Positions 63,701 to 64,000 of a stretch of DNA of 64,000 nt are shown here, in pieces. The position numbers and the translations under genes are program-made. The DNA lies in the NCBI GenBank assembly GCA_950097015.1, contig CATNEN010000030.1, forward strand, positions 1,473,001 to 1,537,000, in the 5' to 3' direction. Below the pieces are notes generated by a model. The model was given only the letters and a program-made list of their open reading frames with translations, was not told where the DNA came from and did no database searches. Each line of letters opens with the position of its first letter. Position 1 is the first letter of the stretch. Source of the stretch: Macrostomum hystrix (lineage: Eukaryota > Platyhelminthes > Macrostomidae).

Positions 63701-64000
63701 CTATCCAGCTTCATGCCTTGGCCTCCGCTGCCACCGTTACCAGCGACGCCGCCGACTCCATTCATGCCGATACCATTCATGCTCTGCTGTTGCTGCTGTT
63801 GCTGAGCCTGCTGTTGCTGCTGCTGCTGCTGCAGGGCCGTCGACTGCGACTGTGGCGTCGGCGGCCCGCCGCCTAGCAAAGCGTCAGCGGCAGCGGCCGA
63901 CATTACTGGCAGGCCGCCGGTGCCCAGGTAGCCGGTGTAGTTCGGCGCCGAGGTGACCGCGGCCGCCATGCCGCCATTGATCAGAGGCTGCAGGCACAGA
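45744..64000 (-). CDS. Muscleblind-like RNA-binding protein, partial, three exons
   Basis: Muscleblind proteins bind CUG/YGCY RNA through CCCH zinc fingers and control alternative splicing. Minus-strand exons: 64000 (or beyond) to 63694, 52879-52589, and 45903-45744, joined at phase 0, phase 0, and then phase 1. The first reads CLQPLINGGMAAAVTSAPNY, TGYLGTGG, polyQ, then KLDSRE; this resembles the linker after zinc fingers 1-2 (LQP...PYLG). The second has polyAla, the nuclear-signal-like AAKKRKLDPSSDEA and polyQ. The third reads HGGKRPAVADNKNGIPVYQ, AAASYQQLAPFQQLAGAQNY, IPTS, closely parallel to KRPALEK.NG...YQQALA..QL...F(I/L)P in MBNL. No zinc finger is in the window; fingers 1-2 should lie beyond 64000, and no second pair was found. 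The last donor (TCGT/GTAAGT) would end in Cys-Lys-stop if unspliced, a possible alternative terminus. Downstream exons were not identified. Confidence 0.6.
45904..49984. other. Muscleblind-like intron, right part of 45.9-52.6 kb intron
   Basis: Long single-copy, GC-richer sequence inside the intron between the second and third visible muscleblind-like exons. No repeats longer than a few units and no convincing exon on either strand. The unique, non-repetitive character contrasts with the rest of the window and is compatible with regulatory sequence, but no specific element is claimed. Confidence 0.45.
49985..50945. repeat. Minisatellite, 40-bp unit, muscleblind-like intron
   Basis: About 24 units of CCCGAGATTATCAATTTATA plus ACAACCGTTGACTCATTGGA. 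Two versions (ATTTATA and ATCCATA) are intermixed. Each unit carries the near-palindrome CAACCGTTG, a MYB-type site. A six-base insertion at about 50650 shifts the register; the last copies have CCCTTG and GAGCC changes. Confidence 0.96.
50946..52588. other. Muscleblind-like intron, no other feature
   Basis: Single-copy sequence, GC-richer at the left and AT-rich near the exon at 52589. No exon, RNA or repeat recognised. Confidence 0.4.
53848..53922 (+). CDS. Candidate first coding exon of a nested plus-strand gene
   Basis: ATG followed by SSSSSRRNNIGAPYSPLSHL and QPGP, ending at a good donor (CCCG/GTGAGC) in phase 0. The 200 bases upstream contain no ATG, as expected of a 5' UTR. The next candidate exon at 55223 is phase-compatible. 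This is a prediction from splice context only; nothing at protein level identifies it. It lies in an intron of the muscleblind-like gene on the opposite strand. Confidence 0.3.
54854..54880. repeat. (GGCA)n microsatellite
   Basis: Six to seven perfect GGCA repeats. Confidence 0.9.
55223..55282 (+). CDS. Candidate 60-nt second exon of the nested gene
   Basis: Bounded by a strong pyrimidine-rich acceptor (CTCCCTCCCCTAG) and a good donor (GAG/GTAAGG). Exactly 20 codons. Spliced to 53922 it reads QPREEADCDSAASQQKAIYE. The ending KAIYE is reminiscent of the residues just before HPLFPLLAL in MEIS/PKNOX homeodomain proteins (KQAIYR, KDAIYG), which would start the next exon; no such exon was found before 64000. 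A second frame (NPEKKRIVIQQQASKKQSMR) is also open, so the reading is uncertain. Confidence 0.3.
58425..58805. repeat. Minisatellite, 33-bp unit, muscleblind-like intron
   Basis: About eleven units of TTTGATTAGTTTAGCAATCC plus ATTCAATCCACGA. The period is a multiple of 3, so one plus-strand frame stays open for about 120 codons, an artefact. Confidence 0.94.
58806..60744. other. Muscleblind-like intron, no gene seen
   Basis: Single-copy DNA with a (CAG)n-type run near 59400 and short CA-rich and GACT runs near 59040-59140. No exon recognised. Confidence 0.4.
60745..60988 (-). mobile_element. tRNA-derived SINE, reverse copy, near full length
   Basis: Minus strand: tRNA head with A box TGCCTTAGTGATTTGGG and B box GGGAGTTCGAATCTC, then TTCACCCAGCTGTAAAATAG, GCATCAGC, CCCCAGTCCACGGACTG, and the 3' end GGCTGTACATCTGATCC. 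It is the most diverged of the four copies but retains both promoter boxes. Confidence 0.87.
60989..62309. other. Muscleblind-like intron, no gene seen
   Basis: Single-copy sequence. Short open frames lack any family signature. Confidence 0.4.
62310..62865. repeat. Minisatellite, 33-bp unit, muscleblind-like intron
   Basis: About 17 units of TGTGTGAAGCTACCTGTCTT plus AAAGTCTCATCTC with CTCCG and CTCGTC variants. Very uniform. The 33-bp period keeps a plus-strand frame open for 168 codons, an artefact. Confidence 0.96.
62866..63693. other. Muscleblind-like intron adjoining the 63694 donor
   Basis: AT-rich single-copy sequence with no recognised feature; it begins on the minus strand at the donor GAG/GTAAGG (63693). 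Confidence 0.45.

Overview
This window is nuclear DNA from an animal. Almost every recognisable gene is split by GT-AG introns, tRNA-derived SINEs and a mariner relic are present, and the gene set is metazoan: ribosomal protein SA, Rab14, the ciliary basal-body protein BBOF1, a GPI-type carbonic anhydrase, a muscleblind-like protein and a Crypton recombinase. BBOF1 implies motile cilia. The overall look (invertebrate-like divergence, moderate GC, very dense minisatellites) suggests a spiralian invertebrate such as a flatworm, but the sequence alone does not fix the species.

Layout, left to right. 1-1438 (-): ribosomal protein SA, whose C-terminal end runs off the left edge. 3732-4109 (-): a TMEM160-like mitochondrial membrane protein. 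4.9-9.3 kb: a very large minisatellite with a SINE inside it. 9962-12432 (-): Rab14 in three exons, with a deleted mariner in intron 1. 14273-23376 (+): BBOF1 in nine exons, divergent from Rab14. 26143-28821 (+): a polyQ protein with an RTP-type 3CxxC zinc domain, broken by one in-frame TAG. 28.8-33.5 kb: satellites and two orphan ORFs. 33546-35730 (+): a secreted or GPI-anchored alpha carbonic anhydrase in five exons. 35.7-42.5 kb: no recognisable gene, several arrays. 42595-44049 (+): an intact, intronless Crypton-type (DUF3504) tyrosine recombinase. 45744-64000 (-): three widely spaced exons of a muscleblind-like gene whose introns fill the right third of the window. A possible nested plus-strand gene starts at about 53.85 kb.

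The dominant structural feature is tandem repetition. About twenty separate minisatellites, each with its own unit (11 to about 60 bp), cover roughly a quarter of the window. Nearly every long intron carries its own private array. Most long unspliced ORFs in the window are only these arrays read through. Four copies of one SINE family are also present.

The genes do not form a pathway; this is an ordinary eukaryotic neighbourhood. The reconstructed coding sequences of Rab14 (216 aa), BBOF1 (558 aa) and carbonic anhydrase (348 aa) all close in frame across every junction, which supports the exon models. No transcript data were available, so UTRs and alternative exons are not resolved.
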